DNA of 64,000 nucleotides, from assembly GCA_002478565.1 (NCBI GenBank), contig DLPC01000023.1, forward strand, positions 62,001 through 126,000, given 5' to 3'. The stretch's first letter is position 1. Every line of letters begins with the position of its first letter. Positions 24,555 to 33,896 of this stretch are shown here, piece after piece. The notes beneath the pieces are model-generated. The model did not search any database and was not told the DNA's origin. It saw nothing but the letters and a program-made list of their open reading frames with translations. This DNA comes from Flavobacteriales bacterium UBA7468 (GTDB lineage: Bacteria > Bacteroidota > Bacteroidia > Flavobacteriales_D > Crocinitomicaceae). Made by a program: the position numbers and the translations under genes.

Positions 24555-26381
24555 ATGACATTTGAAGAACTGGGATTGAGGCGAGAGGTGCTGAAGTCGT
24601 TGACAGAATTGGGTTTTGAAGCACCGACCCCCATCCAGGAACAAGCAATCCCTTATTTATTAGGCGAAGATTGCGATTTTGTCGGTCTGGCGCAGACCGG
24701 AACAGGAAAAACGGCCGCATTCGGTTTGCCGTTAATTAATAACATTGATACAGCAGCACGCCTGCCACAAGGGCTTATCATTTGCCCAACCCGCGAGCTC
24801 TGCCTTCAGATCACCAAAGACTTAAATGTTTTTGCAAAGTATCTCGACGGCAATATCACAGCAGTGTACGGCGGAACCGATATCCGTACTCAAATTTCCA
24901 ACGTTAAGAAAGGAACATCAATCGTTGTGGCAACACCCGGTCGTTTAGTTGACCTCATCAACCGCAAAGTGGTGCAGTTGGGCCAAGTGAAATACGTCAT
25001 TCTCGATGAAGCCGATGAAATGCTCAATATGGGCTTCAAAGAAGACATCGACATGATCCTTGATCAAACCCCAATTGATAAAAATGTTTGGTTGTTTTCA
25101 GCCACCATGCCAAATGAAGTTGCACGCATCGCACGTACCTACATGACAGACCCATTGGAAGTATCCATTGGCCACAAAAATCAGAGTAACGAAAATATCG
25201 AGCACATTTACTACACCGTAAAAGAGCGCGATCGTTATGACGCCGTAAAACGTCTGATCGATTTCAATCCTACCATTTATGGTCTGATTTTCTGTAGAAC
25301 CAAAAACGAAACAGCAACGGTTGCCATGAAATTGGCTCGCGATGGTTACAACGCAGAACCACTGCACGGTGACCTCACACAAGCTATGCGCGACCGCGTG
25401 ATGGAGCGTTTTCGTTCCAAAGAATTGCAGATCTTAGTTGCAACCGATGTTGCTGCTCGTGGTTTGGATATCAACAATATCACACACGTCATCAATTATA
25501 ACTTACCGGATGACATCGAAAACTATACACACCGTAGCGGGCGAACTGCTCGTGCAGGAAAAACTGGTCAGTCACTCGTATTAGTGAATACCCGTGAGTT
25601 TGTCAAAATCAAGGCAATTGAAAGACAAATGCGCATGACCTTTACCCAAGGGCAAATCCCCAATCCTGCAGAAATTTGTGAAATACAGCTGAAGAAACTC
25701 ATCGACAATACAATTGCCACAGAAGTTAAAGAAGCAGATATCGCACCTTTCATGGATCAAATCCTTGATTCTTTTAAAGATCTAACCAAAGAAGAAGTCA
25801 TCAAAAGATTTGTTTCAGCTGAATTCAACCGCTTTATCGAGTATTACGAGCGTGCGGGTGATCTAAACGCTTCGGCTAGCAAAGAAGACCGCGAAAGACC
25901 AGACCGTAAAAACGACCGTCAGAGCCGTGCCCGTGAAGAAGGTAAAACGCGCTTTTTTGTCAACTTAGGCAGACGCGATGGTCTGAATCCAGGTGCAATG
26001 GTTCGCATCATTTGCGATGCTACTGGGCTCAATTCCAAGGCTTTGGGTCGTATTGACATCATGACTTCCTTCTCATTTATCGAAGCAGATGATGAACACA
26101 CACAAAAAATCTTAAAACTCGTTGATGGTACTGAATTTGAAGGTCACAAAGTTTCAATCGAAGTAACCGCACCGGGCCAGGGTGGAGGTGGTCGTGATCG
26201 CAATGATCGTGGCGGAGACCGCAAATTTTCGAAAGGTCCAGGATCCAAAAGAGGCCCAGGTTCTTTTGGTGGTAGCAGAAAACCAGGTTTTGAAAAAAAA
26301 GGAGGTTTTGATAAAAAACGCTCAGGCGGCGCTGATCGCGGATCAGATCGTGGTTTTGGCGCAAAAAGAAGTAAATATTAA
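24555..26381 (+). CDS. DEAD-box RNA helicase, DeaD/CsdA-like, with RNA-binding domain and Gly/Arg/Lys-rich tail
   Basis: This 608-residue helicase has all core motifs: AQTGTGKTAAFGLP, PTRELC, TPGRLVD, LDEADEMLNMGF, SATMP, VATDVAARGLDI and HRSGRTARAGK. Residues ~455-540 are a DbpA-type RNA-binding domain (TRFFVNLGRRDGLNPGAMVR). The last ~65 residues are a basic Gly-rich tail (GGGRDRNDRGGDR), as in cold-shock helicases. It likely assists ribosome assembly and RNA turnover, especially in the cold. TypA, another ribosome/cold-adaptation factor, starts 20 bases downstream and probably shares the transcript. Confidence 0.94.
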   Translation: MTFEELGLRREVLKSLTELGFEAPTPIQEQAIPYLLGEDCDFVGLAQTGTGKTAAFGLPLINNIDTAARLPQGLIICPTRELCLQITKDLNVFAKYLDGNITAVYGGTDIRTQISNVKKGTSIVVATPGRLVDLINRKVVQLGQVKYVILDEADEMLNMGFKEDIDMILDQTPIDKNVWLFSATMPNEVARIARTYMTDPLEVSIGHKNQSNENIEHIYYTVKERDRYDAVKRLIDFNPTIYGLIFCRTKNETATVAMKLARDGYNAEPLHGDLTQAMRDRVMERFRSKELQILVATDVAARGLDINNITHVINYNLPDDIENYTHRSGRTARAGKTGQSLVLVNTREFVKIKAIERQMRMTFTQGQIPNPAEICEIQLKKLIDNTIATEVKEADIAPFMDQILDSFKDLTKEEVIKRFVSAEFNRFIEYYERAGDLNASASKEDRERPDRKNDRQSRAREEGKTRFFVNLGRRDGLNPGAMVRIICDATGLNSKALGRIDIMTSFSFIEADDEHTQKILKLVDGTEFEGHKVSIEVTAPGQGGGGRDRNDRGGDRKFSKGPGSKRGPGSFGGSRKPGFEKKGGFDKKRSGGADRGSDRGFGAKRSKY

Positions 26382-26401
26382 AATTAGCATACAAGCTCTT
26401 T

Positions 26402-28201
26402 ATGGAAATTAGAAATATCGCCATTATAGCACACGTCGACCACGGTAAAACAACGCTCGTCGATAAAATGATTGAAGCAGGCCAAGTCGTCAATGAACGC
26501 GACCGCATGACCGGAGAATTGATCATGGACAACAATGACCTCGAACGCGAAAGAGGAATCACCATTGTTTCTAAAAACGTTTCAGTTACTTACAAAGGAA
26601 CCAAAATCAACATCATCGACACCCCAGGTCACGCCGACTTCGGTGGTGAAGTAGAACGTGTCTTGAACATGGCAGATGGTGTTTGTTTGTTAGTTGATGC
26701 ATTTGAAGGCCCAATGCCCCAAACGCGTTTCGTGTTGGGTAAAGCCCTTTCAATGGGAATCAAACCACTTTTGGTGATCAACAAGGTCGACAAAGAAAAT
26801 TGTACCCCTGAAGAAGTTCATGAAAAGGTCTTTGACCTCATGTTCGAACTCGATGCCAACGAAGAACAGCTCGATTTCCCAACTATTTATGGCTCGGCGA
26901 AAAATGGCTGGATGTCTACAGATTGGAAACAACCTACTGACAGCATTACTCCTTTGCTCGATCAAATTTTGGCTTATTTCCCACCTCGAAAAATTGAAGA
27001 AGGAAATACGCAAATGTTGATTACCTCCCTTGACTTTTCTTCTTACGTGGGTCGTATTGCTATTGGTCGCTTATCCAGAGGTGTTCTGAAAGAAAATCAA
27101 CCCATCATTCTTTCTAAATCCGATGGCCGTCAAGAAAAACACCGCATCAAAGAAGTTTTTGTTTTTGAAGGCATTGAACGTGCAAAAGTTTCGGAAGTAC
27201 AAGCAGGAGACCTCTGTGCCGTTACAGGTATTGAAGGTTTTGAAATCGGCGATTCCATTTGTGATGCTGAAAATCCAGAGCCACTTCCAACGATCAAGAT
27301 GGACGAGCCTACTATGAGTATGCTCTTTTCTATCAATGATTCACCGTTCTTTGGCAAAGAAGGAAAGTTTGTGACCTCGCGTCATATCTCAGATCGTCTT
27401 ACCAAAGAGCTCGAGAAAAACTTAGCACTTCGTGTCAGTGACACCGATAAAGCTGACAAATGGATGGTATTTGGCCGTGGCGTATTGCACTTATCGGTAC
27501 TCATCGAAACCATGCGTCGTGAAGGTTATGAATTACAAGTTGGTCAGCCTCAGGTTATTATAAAAGAAGTGGATGGTGTTAAATGTGAGCCAATCGAAGA
27601 ACTCACCATTGACCTTCCTGAAGAACACAGCGGAACTGCTGTAGAAGCCGTAACGCGTCGCCGTGGAGAAATGACAAATATGGTTCCGAAAGGTGACCGC
27701 ATGATCGTGACTTTTCAAATACCGTCCCGAGGTATCATCGGACTACGTAATTACTTACTGACTCAAACAGCAGGTGAAGCCATCATGAATCACCGTTTCT
27801 TGGAATACCAGCCATATAAAGGTGAAATTCCAGGTCGCCAGAATGGTTCCTTGATTTCTTTAGAACAAGGTACCTCTATTCCTTTCTCTTTAAATAACCT
27901 TCAAGAACGCGGTAAATTCTTTATTGCGCCTAATGAAGATATTTATGAAGGACAAGTAATCGGTGAAAACTCAAGAGCCGGAGACCTCTGTGTCAACGTT
28001 ACCAAAACTAAGAAGTTGACCAACATGCGTGCTTCAGGTTCTGATGACAAAGTGCGTTTGGCACCACCTAAAGTATTCAGCTTGGAAGAGTGTCTAGAAT
28101 ACATCCAATCAGATGAATACGTAGAGGTTACCCCTAAAAATTTACGCATCCGTAAGATCTTACTTAAAGAAACGGATCGTAAACGTTCAGGTAAAATGTA
28201 A
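26402..28201 (+). CDS. typA: TypA/BipA translational GTPase
   Basis: This ribosome-associated GTPase of 599 residues, related to EF-G, is needed for 50S assembly and growth in cold or stress. The P-loop is IAHVDHGKTTLVDKMIE, switch II is DTPGHADFGGEV, and G4 is NKVDK. The BipA C-terminal part is present (PSRGIIGLRNYLLTQTAGEA and the lysine-rich end). It sits 20 bases after the DEAD-box helicase gene, probably as an operon. Confidence 0.97.
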   Translation: MEIRNIAIIAHVDHGKTTLVDKMIEAGQVVNERDRMTGELIMDNNDLERERGITIVSKNVSVTYKGTKINIIDTPGHADFGGEVERVLNMADGVCLLVDAFEGPMPQTRFVLGKALSMGIKPLLVINKVDKENCTPEEVHEKVFDLMFELDANEEQLDFPTIYGSAKNGWMSTDWKQPTDSITPLLDQILAYFPPRKIEEGNTQMLITSLDFSSYVGRIAIGRLSRGVLKENQPIILSKSDGRQEKHRIKEVFVFEGIERAKVSEVQAGDLCAVTGIEGFEIGDSICDAENPEPLPTIKMDEPTMSMLFSINDSPFFGKEGKFVTSRHISDRLTKELEKNLALRVSDTDKADKWMVFGRGVLHLSVLIETMRREGYELQVGQPQVIIKEVDGVKCEPIEELTIDLPEEHSGTAVEAVTRRRGEMTNMVPKGDRMIVTFQIPSRGIIGLRNYLLTQTAGEAIMNHRFLEYQPYKGEIPGRQNGSLISLEQGTSIPFSLNNLQERGKFFIAPNEDIYEGQVIGENSRAGDLCVNVTKTKKLTNMRASGSDDKVRLAPPKVFSLEECLEYIQSDEYVEVTPKNLRIRKILLKETDRKRSGKM

Positions 28202-28209
28202 TATTTTTG
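28202..28209 (+). promoter_or_regulatory. -7 element (TATTTTTG) directly after the typA stop
   Basis: It is an exact TAnnTTTG match that begins one base after the typA stop codon. It is 22 bases before the DUF6089 gene and may drive it. Confidence 0.45.
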
Positions 28210-28231
28210 CCATTTTTACGTTCGCACAACG

Positions 28232-29047
28232 ATGAAAAAGGCAATATTCCTTATTTGTATCTTCAGTTCGCTTTTGGGTTTCTCCCAGAAGCGAACTTTT
28301 TTTTCTCGTTCTGAAATCGGATTTACAGTTGGTCAGACCTACTATCTCGGAGACCTCAATCCCTATCAGCAATTCAAGCAAGCGCATTTAGCAGGCGGCC
28401 TCATTTACCGCTATAATTTCAATACAAGGCTCAACTTCAGAGCCAACTATCTTTATGGTAAAGTGGCAGCTGCAGACTCCACCTCGCCTTATCCTTTGCT
28501 TGTCAATCGCAACCTGAGCTTTGAATCACAATTACACGAAGTTGCAGCCGGCCTAGAGTTTCATTTCACGCCCTTTCAATTTGGAAGCAGCCGTTATCCA
28601 GCAACAGCCTACCTACTTGCTCAAATAGGCGTGTTTCATATGAATCCGACGGCAATGTACAACGGTCAACAAGTTTTCTTACAAACACTTGCAACAGAAG
28701 GTCAGGGAACATCATTCGGGACACGCAAGCCGTATGCGTTATATCAGCCGTGTTTGCCTTTAGGAATGGGCCTCAAAGTGAGTCTTGGTAAAATGGCTAC
28801 TCTCAATCTGGATATGGCGATTCGTAAAACCTTTACGGATTACCTAGATGATGTCGGTTCAGATTATTATGTGGATGCTCAACTATTGGAAGAGGAAGTT
28901 TCTGATCTTTCTGCTGCGCTTTCAAACAGAAGCCTTGATGGCAATCCATTGGGAAAACGCGGTACGAGTAGCACCAAAGATTGGTATGTCTACGCAGGCG
29001 CTACATTTACCTTTCGCTTAGGTAAGGGCGGAGGTTGTTTTTATTAA
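28232..29047 (+). CDS. DUF6089-like outer-membrane beta-barrel protein
   Basis: The 271-residue protein has a signal peptide (MKKAIFLICIFSSLLGFSQ) and a barrel-type body typical of DUF6089 proteins of Bacteroidetes: EIGFTVGQTYYLGDLNPY, then GGLIYRYNFNTRLNFRANYLYG and the C-terminal YVYAGATFTFRLG. It ends with a Gly/Cys-rich GGGCFY. The function is unknown. It starts 30 bases after typA and is followed by a small lipoprotein gene on the same strand. Confidence 0.78.
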   Translation: MKKAIFLICIFSSLLGFSQKRTFFSRSEIGFTVGQTYYLGDLNPYQQFKQAHLAGGLIYRYNFNTRLNFRANYLYGKVAAADSTSPYPLLVNRNLSFESQLHEVAAGLEFHFTPFQFGSSRYPATAYLLAQIGVFHMNPTAMYNGQQVFLQTLATEGQGTSFGTRKPYALYQPCLPLGMGLKVSLGKMATLNLDMAIRKTFTDYLDDVGSDYYVDAQLLEEEVSDLSAALSNRSLDGNPLGKRGTSSTKDWYVYAGATFTFRLGKGGGCFY

Positions 29048-29064
29048 TGCTTTAAACTGAATCC

Positions 29065-29343
29065 ATGAAACGCAGCATCCTATTTTTTACACTGGTTATT
29101 TTCTTAGGTTCATGCCAGTCGGAGGTTTGTAAATGTGCAGATCAATGGTATGACATGACGCAGGCTTTGAAAAAGGCGGATGCTGAAAACAAACCCATTG
29201 ATGATATTTTGAAGAAATACGATGAGCCAATCAAAAAGTGTAAAGACCTCGATGCCAAGATGACCGCACAAGAAAAAGAGGAAATGATTGTAGAATTGCG
29301 TACTTGCTCTTCTTATCAAAAATTAAAAGGCACTGCGCAATAA
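29065..29343 (+). CDS. small predicted lipoprotein, unknown function
   Basis: The 92 residues start with a lipoprotein signal, MKRSILFFTLVIFLGSC, with the lipidated Cys at residue 17. The mature part is charged and mostly helical, with four further cysteines (VCKCADQW ... KKCKDLD ... RTCSSY). The family is not recognised. It lies 17 bases after the DUF6089 gene, so the two probably form one unit. Its end nearly touches the convergent deacetylase gene. Confidence 0.65.
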   Translation: MKRSILFFTLVIFLGSCQSEVCKCADQWYDMTQALKKADAENKPIDDILKKYDEPIKKCKDLDAKMTAQEKEEMIVELRTCSSYQKLKGTAQ

Positions 29344-29350
29344 TTGGCTC

Positions 29351-30631
29351 TCAATTACCAAGTCTTAGTGTGGCCTTGAAAACTTCTTGGTAAGCTGCCC
29401 AATGTTGGTAGCCAGAAATGGTTTCATTATGCCATAAAAAACTAAATACCCCGCCATATTGTTGGACTTGCGCATGCAGCATTTCTATCTCTTGAATGGC
29501 TTGTTCAGGGCTGAATTGTAGGTATTCAAGCAGGGTACCATCCATGTAAGCAAACGGATGAATATGCAATGGCGTCACTTCATTTTTTGTAAGATCGAAC
29601 CATTTAAAACATCTGGCTGTTCCTGCCCTGAAACCTGTAGTTTCAGCATAACCCATGGTGTAGTCATGGGTAATACCATTTTGCACCAACATTTGATAGG
29701 TTTGAGGTAGTTGCATGAGCAAGAAATGCTGCCTATTGCTATTGGGTTTATAGCCCGTAATTTTTTCTAAACGTCCGATCTCTATTTGTAATTGCTGCGC
29801 ACTATTTTGAGTTTGAGAACTGGCATGCATACCAATTTCTGCAACTTTAGCTAATTGTTTGATTTTGAGTTGCTGCGCCTCATTGAGATATGAGATGTTT
29901 TTGTCGAGCTTGCTGTAGTTTCCAAGTAACCAAAATATTTTGGTGTCAGCGAAATGCTTAGCTATTTCTTCAATCCAATCAAAAGTATCATAAGGATCGG
30001 TCATGAGTCCTTTACGAACCTTTTGTCTATCTAACCTTCTTGATTTTCTTTGATAGACAATATCCTTTAAAAGGGCTAGCTTATTTCTAAATGTATTTTT
30101 GTGCGCGTAGGCAAAAGTATTGTCGATATCAAAAGTGGGTTGAAACCCATAGCGCAGCGCACGCGGATTGAGCGATATTTTCCAGTTTTCTTCTAAAAAT
30201 GAAATGATATCCAGACACCAAATTTCACAGATAGGTTGTTTGAGCCAATTGTTTTTGGTTAAAACGGATGCCTTTGCTTCATAGCGATGGAAATGATCCG
30301 TATGGATGCTGTCATATTCTTCCATGCGGCTCAGAATATAAAAAATTGAAGCAAACGGATCTGTGTGTTCGTCAAAACGGAGGCATTCTTGCTGATGAAA
30401 TACAGCGCGATTAATTTGTCCTTTGAAAAGTGTTTCTTCAAATAAGATACTTGCTGGAACGAGTTGCAAACAGTTGTCAAATTCTCTAGTTGAGTAATTG
30501 AGTTTGTTCCCTAAAGCTGACATAAAATGAATACCATCATTGGTGATTTCATAACCTATTTTCCGCTCTGAAAAAACGAAGTCAAGGGTGTAAAGCAAGC
30601 GCTCTGTGATATATTCGACGTAGATCAGCAC
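29351..30631 (-). CDS. polysaccharide deacetylase-like protein (DUF7033 N-terminal domain type)
   Basis: The 426 residues resemble a Bacteroidetes family annotated as polysaccharide deacetylase-like. The N-terminal ~130 residues form a family-specific domain. The rest has NodB-like landmarks: FQPTFDIDNTFAYAH (Asp-rich metal site), EIGMHASSQT (His) and FSFLWHNETISG near the end. The start is GTG, sharing its G with the TAG stop of wecB, so translation is coupled. It likely edits an N-acetyl sugar of a surface polysaccharide; the WecB neighbour supports this. Confidence 0.75.
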   Translation of the reverse strand: MLIYVEYITERLLYTLDFVFSERKIGYEITNDGIHFMSALGNKLNYSTREFDNCLQLVPASILFEETLFKGQINRAVFHQQECLRFDEHTDPFASIFYILSRMEEYDSIHTDHFHRYEAKASVLTKNNWLKQPICEIWCLDIISFLEENWKISLNPRALRYGFQPTFDIDNTFAYAHKNTFRNKLALLKDIVYQRKSRRLDRQKVRKGLMTDPYDTFDWIEEIAKHFADTKIFWLLGNYSKLDKNISYLNEAQQLKIKQLAKVAEIGMHASSQTQNSAQQLQIEIGRLEKITGYKPNSNRQHFLLMQLPQTYQMLVQNGITHDYTMGYAETTGFRAGTARCFKWFDLTKNEVTPLHIHPFAYMDGTLLEYLQFSPEQAIQEIEMLHAQVQQYGGVFSFLWHNETISGYQHWAAYQEVFKATLRLGN

Positions 30632-31782
30632 TATAAATCCGATATAATTTTGTCACAGATAAATTGAGCTGCTTTTCCGTCGCCAAAAAGTGGTGGATAG
30701 ACACATGTATGACCATTAGAAAAGTGCTCGAAGGCGGCTAAGATTTTTGTCTGATCGGCACCTGTTAATAGGGCAGCGCCAGTTTCTACAATTTCAACCC
30801 ATTCGGTTTGTGACCTTAATATGATACACGGTTTTTCAAAAAAATATGCTTCTTTTTGAAGACCACCACTATCTGTGATGATGAGTTGTGCATTTTTTTC
30901 AAGGGCAATGATATCTAGGAAGCCGGCTGGTTCAATCAATTGTAGTTTTGGGTTGCTTTCAATTCGCTCTAATAACTCAGCGGGCAACAACTGCTGCATT
31001 TTTTGCTGCGTTCTCGGATGGATAGGTAAAACGATTTGCTTGCCTGCGCGCTCAATGATTGCAAGTAAGGCCTCAAATATTTGTTCAAGCGCCTTTGGAT
31101 CATCGGTATTGCTGTCGCGATGTATGGTACATAAAATAAAAGCCCCGCAAACCAAACCTAACTTCTCGAGAATTTTTGATTTTTTGGAACTGATTTCTGA
31201 AAAATAAAGGCTGTTGTCATACATCACGTCACCACAGTGGTAGACATGCGGAAAATCAATACTTGCCTGTGCTTTGTGTTCCATGCTGAAACCTTCATTT
31301 CTAAGGTTTTCAAGCCCAGCTTGGGTTGGTACAAACAATAAAGTACTCATGTGATCACAACTGATTCTATTGAGTTCTTCAGGCATTGATTTGTTGAAAC
31401 TTCGCAAGCCTGCCTCAATGTGAACAACAGGAATATGTATTTTGGCTGCTGAGAGCGCACCTGCAATTGTAGAGTTCGTATCACCATAAACTACTACTGC
31501 GTCGGGTTTTTCGGTGACTAATAATTTTTCAATTCCTTCTAACATCGCAGCGGTCATTTTTGCATGGCTGCCGCTCCCGACAGCAAGATTATAGTTAGGT
31601 TGTGGGATACCTAATTCGTCGAAGAATACCGCGGACATGTTTTCGTCATAGTGTTGACCAGTATGCACTAAAATTTCTTCAATCTGTTCAGAAAATAAAC
31701 TTTGGATGCTGCGACTCAGTGCTGCTGCCTTGATGATTTGTGGGCGCGCACCAATGATGGTAAGAATTCTTTTTTTTGACAT
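30631..31782 (-). CDS. wecB: UDP-N-acetylglucosamine 2-epimerase (non-hydrolysing)
   Basis: The enzyme interconverts UDP-GlcNAc and UDP-ManNAc for surface polysaccharides. The 383 residues include the N-terminal TIIGARPQIIKAAALS, HTGQHYD, VVYGDTNSTIAGALSA, HIEAGLRSF, CTIHRDSNTD (His-Arg) and TDSGGLQKEAYFFEKPC. The ATG at 31782 is one base from the radC stop and is chosen over the longer frame to 31821, which would overlap radC. It forms an operon with radC and the deacetylase. Confidence 0.94.
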   Translation of the reverse strand: MSKKRILTIIGARPQIIKAAALSRSIQSLFSEQIEEILVHTGQHYDENMSAVFFDELGIPQPNYNLAVGSGSHAKMTAAMLEGIEKLLVTEKPDAVVVYGDTNSTIAGALSAAKIHIPVVHIEAGLRSFNKSMPEELNRISCDHMSTLLFVPTQAGLENLRNEGFSMEHKAQASIDFPHVYHCGDVMYDNSLYFSEISSKKSKILEKLGLVCGAFILCTIHRDSNTDDPKALEQIFEALLAIIERAGKQIVLPIHPRTQQKMQQLLPAELLERIESNPKLQLIEPAGFLDIIALEKNAQLIITDSGGLQKEAYFFEKPCIILRSQTEWVEIVETGAALLTGADQTKILAAFEHFSNGHTCVYPPLFGDGKAAQFICDKIISDL

Positions 31783-31783
31783 G

Positions 31784-32419
31784 TCAGAGTAGGCCTTCGT
31801 CGGCGAAGCTAAAATAGCCATTATCTGTGAAAATAAGGTGATCGAGCAACTTCATATCGATGAGCTTGGCAAATTTTTGAATATCAGTAGTGAGGATTTT
31901 ATCATGATCGCTTGGCTGCAAAGCCCCGCTGGGATGATTATGACAAAGTATAATACCCGATGCAGCACAGCGCAATGCATACTGAAATATCCTTTTGGCA
32001 TCGGCAATGGTACTGTGTCTTCCGCCAATGCTTAATTGATTCATTTCTATGATTTCATTGGAAAAGCTAAGGAAAAGCACAAAAAATTGTTCGTGGTCAA
32101 GGTCACTGAGTTTGGGCTGCAATAAATCATACACATCTTTTGATTTTTTGATTTGATTACGTTTTTTCACTTTGGCAGCTTGATAGCGCCGGCTCAATTC
32201 AAAAACTCCGACGATTTTTTGGGCGGTAGCTAGGTCTAAGCCATAAATTTCCAATAAATCCCAGGTGCTACTTTTGGCTAAGATTCTCCAATCTTTTTGA
32301 TGCCAGCGCCAGGTTCGTTCCAATATTGCTTCGTATTTAGATTTTTCAAATGTAGAGCCACAAACCAATTGTAGCAGTTCAGGATCACTGAGTTGATCAA
32401 TTTGAATGACTTGTTTCAT
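31784..32419 (-). CDS. radC: RadC-like JAB-domain protein
   Basis: The 211 residues carry a helix-hairpin-helix region (LDLATAQKIVGVFELSRRYQ) and a JAMM metalloprotease-like domain with HNHPSGALQPSDHDK, the full HxH-x7-S-x2-D zinc motif. RadC was named as a DNA repair protein, but that role is disputed and the true function is unknown. It is the first gene of an operon with wecB, with a one-base gap between stop and start. The gene pairing itself does not explain a shared role. Confidence 0.92.
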   Translation of the reverse strand: MKQVIQIDQLSDPELLQLVCGSTFEKSKYEAILERTWRWHQKDWRILAKSSTWDLLEIYGLDLATAQKIVGVFELSRRYQAAKVKKRNQIKKSKDVYDLLQPKLSDLDHEQFFVLFLSFSNEIIEMNQLSIGGRHSTIADAKRIFQYALRCAASGIILCHNHPSGALQPSDHDKILTTDIQKFAKLIDMKLLDHLIFTDNGYFSFADEGLL

Positions 32420-32487
32420 GTACTAAAAACGCTATGCTTCATCAGCTATTCTCGAAGTGAATAACTTTTTTCTGTACCGACTTTTTT

Positions 32488-32495
32488 TATCTTTG
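32488..32495 (+). promoter_or_regulatory. -7 element (TATCTTTG) for the SUI1/YciH gene
   Basis: It is an exact TAnnTTTG match with only four bases (TGAC) before the ATG, suggesting a leaderless mRNA. The same element does not serve the divergent radC. Confidence 0.65.
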
Positions 32496-32499
32496 TGAC

Positions 32500-32844
32500 A
32501 TGTCTAAAAAGTCTAAGAATCTACAAAATGTGGTGTACAGTACCAATCCAAATTTTGCTTACGAGTACGAGCAAGATGCAGAACAGCAAACACTTCCGCC
32601 ACAACAACAAAAACTTTATGTAAGTCTAGATAGAAAGCAGCGTGCCGGTAAAGAAGTGACGCTAATAGAAGGTTTTGTTGGTTCTGATGACGACCTCAAA
32701 GAGCTCGGGAAAATACTGAAAAGTAAGTGCGGCGTTGGTGGAAGCGTAAAGGACAACGAGATTTTAATTCAAGGTAATTTCAAACAGAAGATTTACGATC
32801 TTTTGATCAAAGAAGGTTACTCCCAAACCAAACAAAAAGGTTAG
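32500..32844 (+). CDS. SUI1/eIF1-like translation factor (YciH family)
   Basis: The 114-residue protein has the SUI1 fold: LYVSLDRKQRAGKEVTLIEGF, then LGKILKSKCGVGGSVKDNEILIQGN, which is the conserved KCG-GG-K loop that contacts the ribosome P site. The final KIYDLLIKEGY is also typical. Bacterial homologues (YciH) can discriminate against poor initiation complexes. It is a single gene, convergent with the CDF gene, with stop codons seven bases apart. Confidence 0.92.
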   Translation: MSKKSKNLQNVVYSTNPNFAYEYEQDAEQQTLPPQQQKLYVSLDRKQRAGKEVTLIEGFVGSDDDLKELGKILKSKCGVGGSVKDNEILIQGNFKQKIYDLLIKEGYSQTKQKG

Positions 32845-32850
32845 AAAGGC

Positions 32851-33732
32851 TTAAGTCTGTTGTGGCGCGGGTTCAATGTGAATGAGCACCTCAGTGATGT
32901 ACGGGAATTTCTCCATTAAATGATCTTTTAAATCGTGCGAAATCCCATGTCCTTCCGTGACGGTAAGTGCACCGTTCATTTCCAAATGTAGGTCTACAAC
33001 GTAGGTCATGCCATTTTTACGGGCCCAACATTTTTCGATATCAATCACTCCTGGTACTTCCTTGGAAGCTTTTCTAATTTCATCAATGAGCTCATGATGG
33101 GTGTGTTCGTCCATGATTTCGCCCAAAGCTGGCCTGAAGATCCGATACGCATTGTAAACAATAAATAATGCGGCAATGAGAGCGGCCCAGTCATCGGCTT
33201 TTTCAAATCCTTGACCAAACAGGTAAGTGCAAGAGATTCCAAGAAAAGCAATGAGTGAAGAAATCGCATCCGATCGGTGGTGCCAAGCATCTGCTTTTAA
33301 ACTGCTTGAGTTGGTAAGTACCCCTTTGTGGTAGACATAACGGTAACTCAATTCCTTAATGACTATGATGGCGCCAAGAATATATAATGTAAAAAATTCA
33401 GGTTGCTGTTGTGGTTCATTCAAATGACGGATGCTTTCAACTGCAATTATTGTTGCTGAAATTAATAAAAAACCAACCACAGCAAAAGTGATGAGTGGTT
33501 CTGCTTTTCCGTGCCCGTATGGGTGGTCCTCATCGGCAGGTTTGTGTGCGTATTGAAGTCCAAATAACACTAAAAAGCTAGAAAAGATATCTGCACAAGA
33601 TTCAATGGCATCTGCAATGAGCGCATCAGAGTGCCCCAAGATACCACCCAATCCTTTTGCGATAGCCAATAAAAAATTGGTAATCAAACTCAGTGCAGCT
33701 GCACGCTTGGCCTGAGAAAGTAGTCTTTTCAT
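32851..33732 (-). CDS. cation diffusion facilitator (CDF) family metal exporter
   Basis: The 293 residues have about six transmembrane segments. The metal site in helix II is ALIADAIESCADIFSS and helix V has LKADAWHHRSDAISSLIA (HxxxD). The helix-3 loop HPYGHGKAEPLI is typical. A cytoplasmic C-terminal domain of ~90 residues (GVIDIEKCWARKNGMTYVVDLHLEMN) probably senses metal. It likely exports Zn, Fe or Co. The promoter merges with the terminator of the upstream gene. Confidence 0.92.
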   Translation of the reverse strand: MKRLLSQAKRAAALSLITNFLLAIAKGLGGILGHSDALIADAIESCADIFSSFLVLFGLQYAHKPADEDHPYGHGKAEPLITFAVVGFLLISATIIAVESIRHLNEPQQQPEFFTLYILGAIIVIKELSYRYVYHKGVLTNSSSLKADAWHHRSDAISSLIAFLGISCTYLFGQGFEKADDWAALIAALFIVYNAYRIFRPALGEIMDEHTHHELIDEIRKASKEVPGVIDIEKCWARKNGMTYVVDLHLEMNGALTVTEGHGISHDLKDHLMEKFPYITEVLIHIEPAPQQT

Positions 33733-33736
33733 TTGT

Positions 33737-33744
33737 CAAATATA
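33737..33744 (-). promoter_or_regulatory. -7 element (TATATTTG) for the CDF gene
   Basis: It is an exact TAnnTTTG match, four bases (ACAA) before the CDF ATG. It directly follows the T-run of the terminator that ends the preceding operon. Confidence 0.65.
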
Positions 33745-33774
33745 AAAAAAGCGGCTCACTGAGCCGCTTTTTCG
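33745..33774 (-). terminator. terminator of the large T9SS surface-protein gene
   Basis: The stem AAAGCGGCTC/GAGCCGCTTT has a four-base loop and, on the minus strand, a T-tract. It lies about 120 bases after the stop of the 33897-36359 gene. Confidence 0.85.
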
Positions 33775-33896
33775 GTTTCGATGGGGTGGGCCACCGAAAC
33801 CACAACCTAACTATAAACTACTACATTGAGCTATTTACAAATACGATGCCAAACTTTGAAAAGGGTAGTATACTTCTGAAAAAAAAGTAAAAAGCA

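Noticed and set aside
26077..26565. 162-residue minus-strand frame across the DEAD-box helicase and typA junction
   Set aside because: It is antisense to two conserved genes and composed of Leu-, His- and Arg-rich text from the Gly/Arg tail. No homology is recognised.
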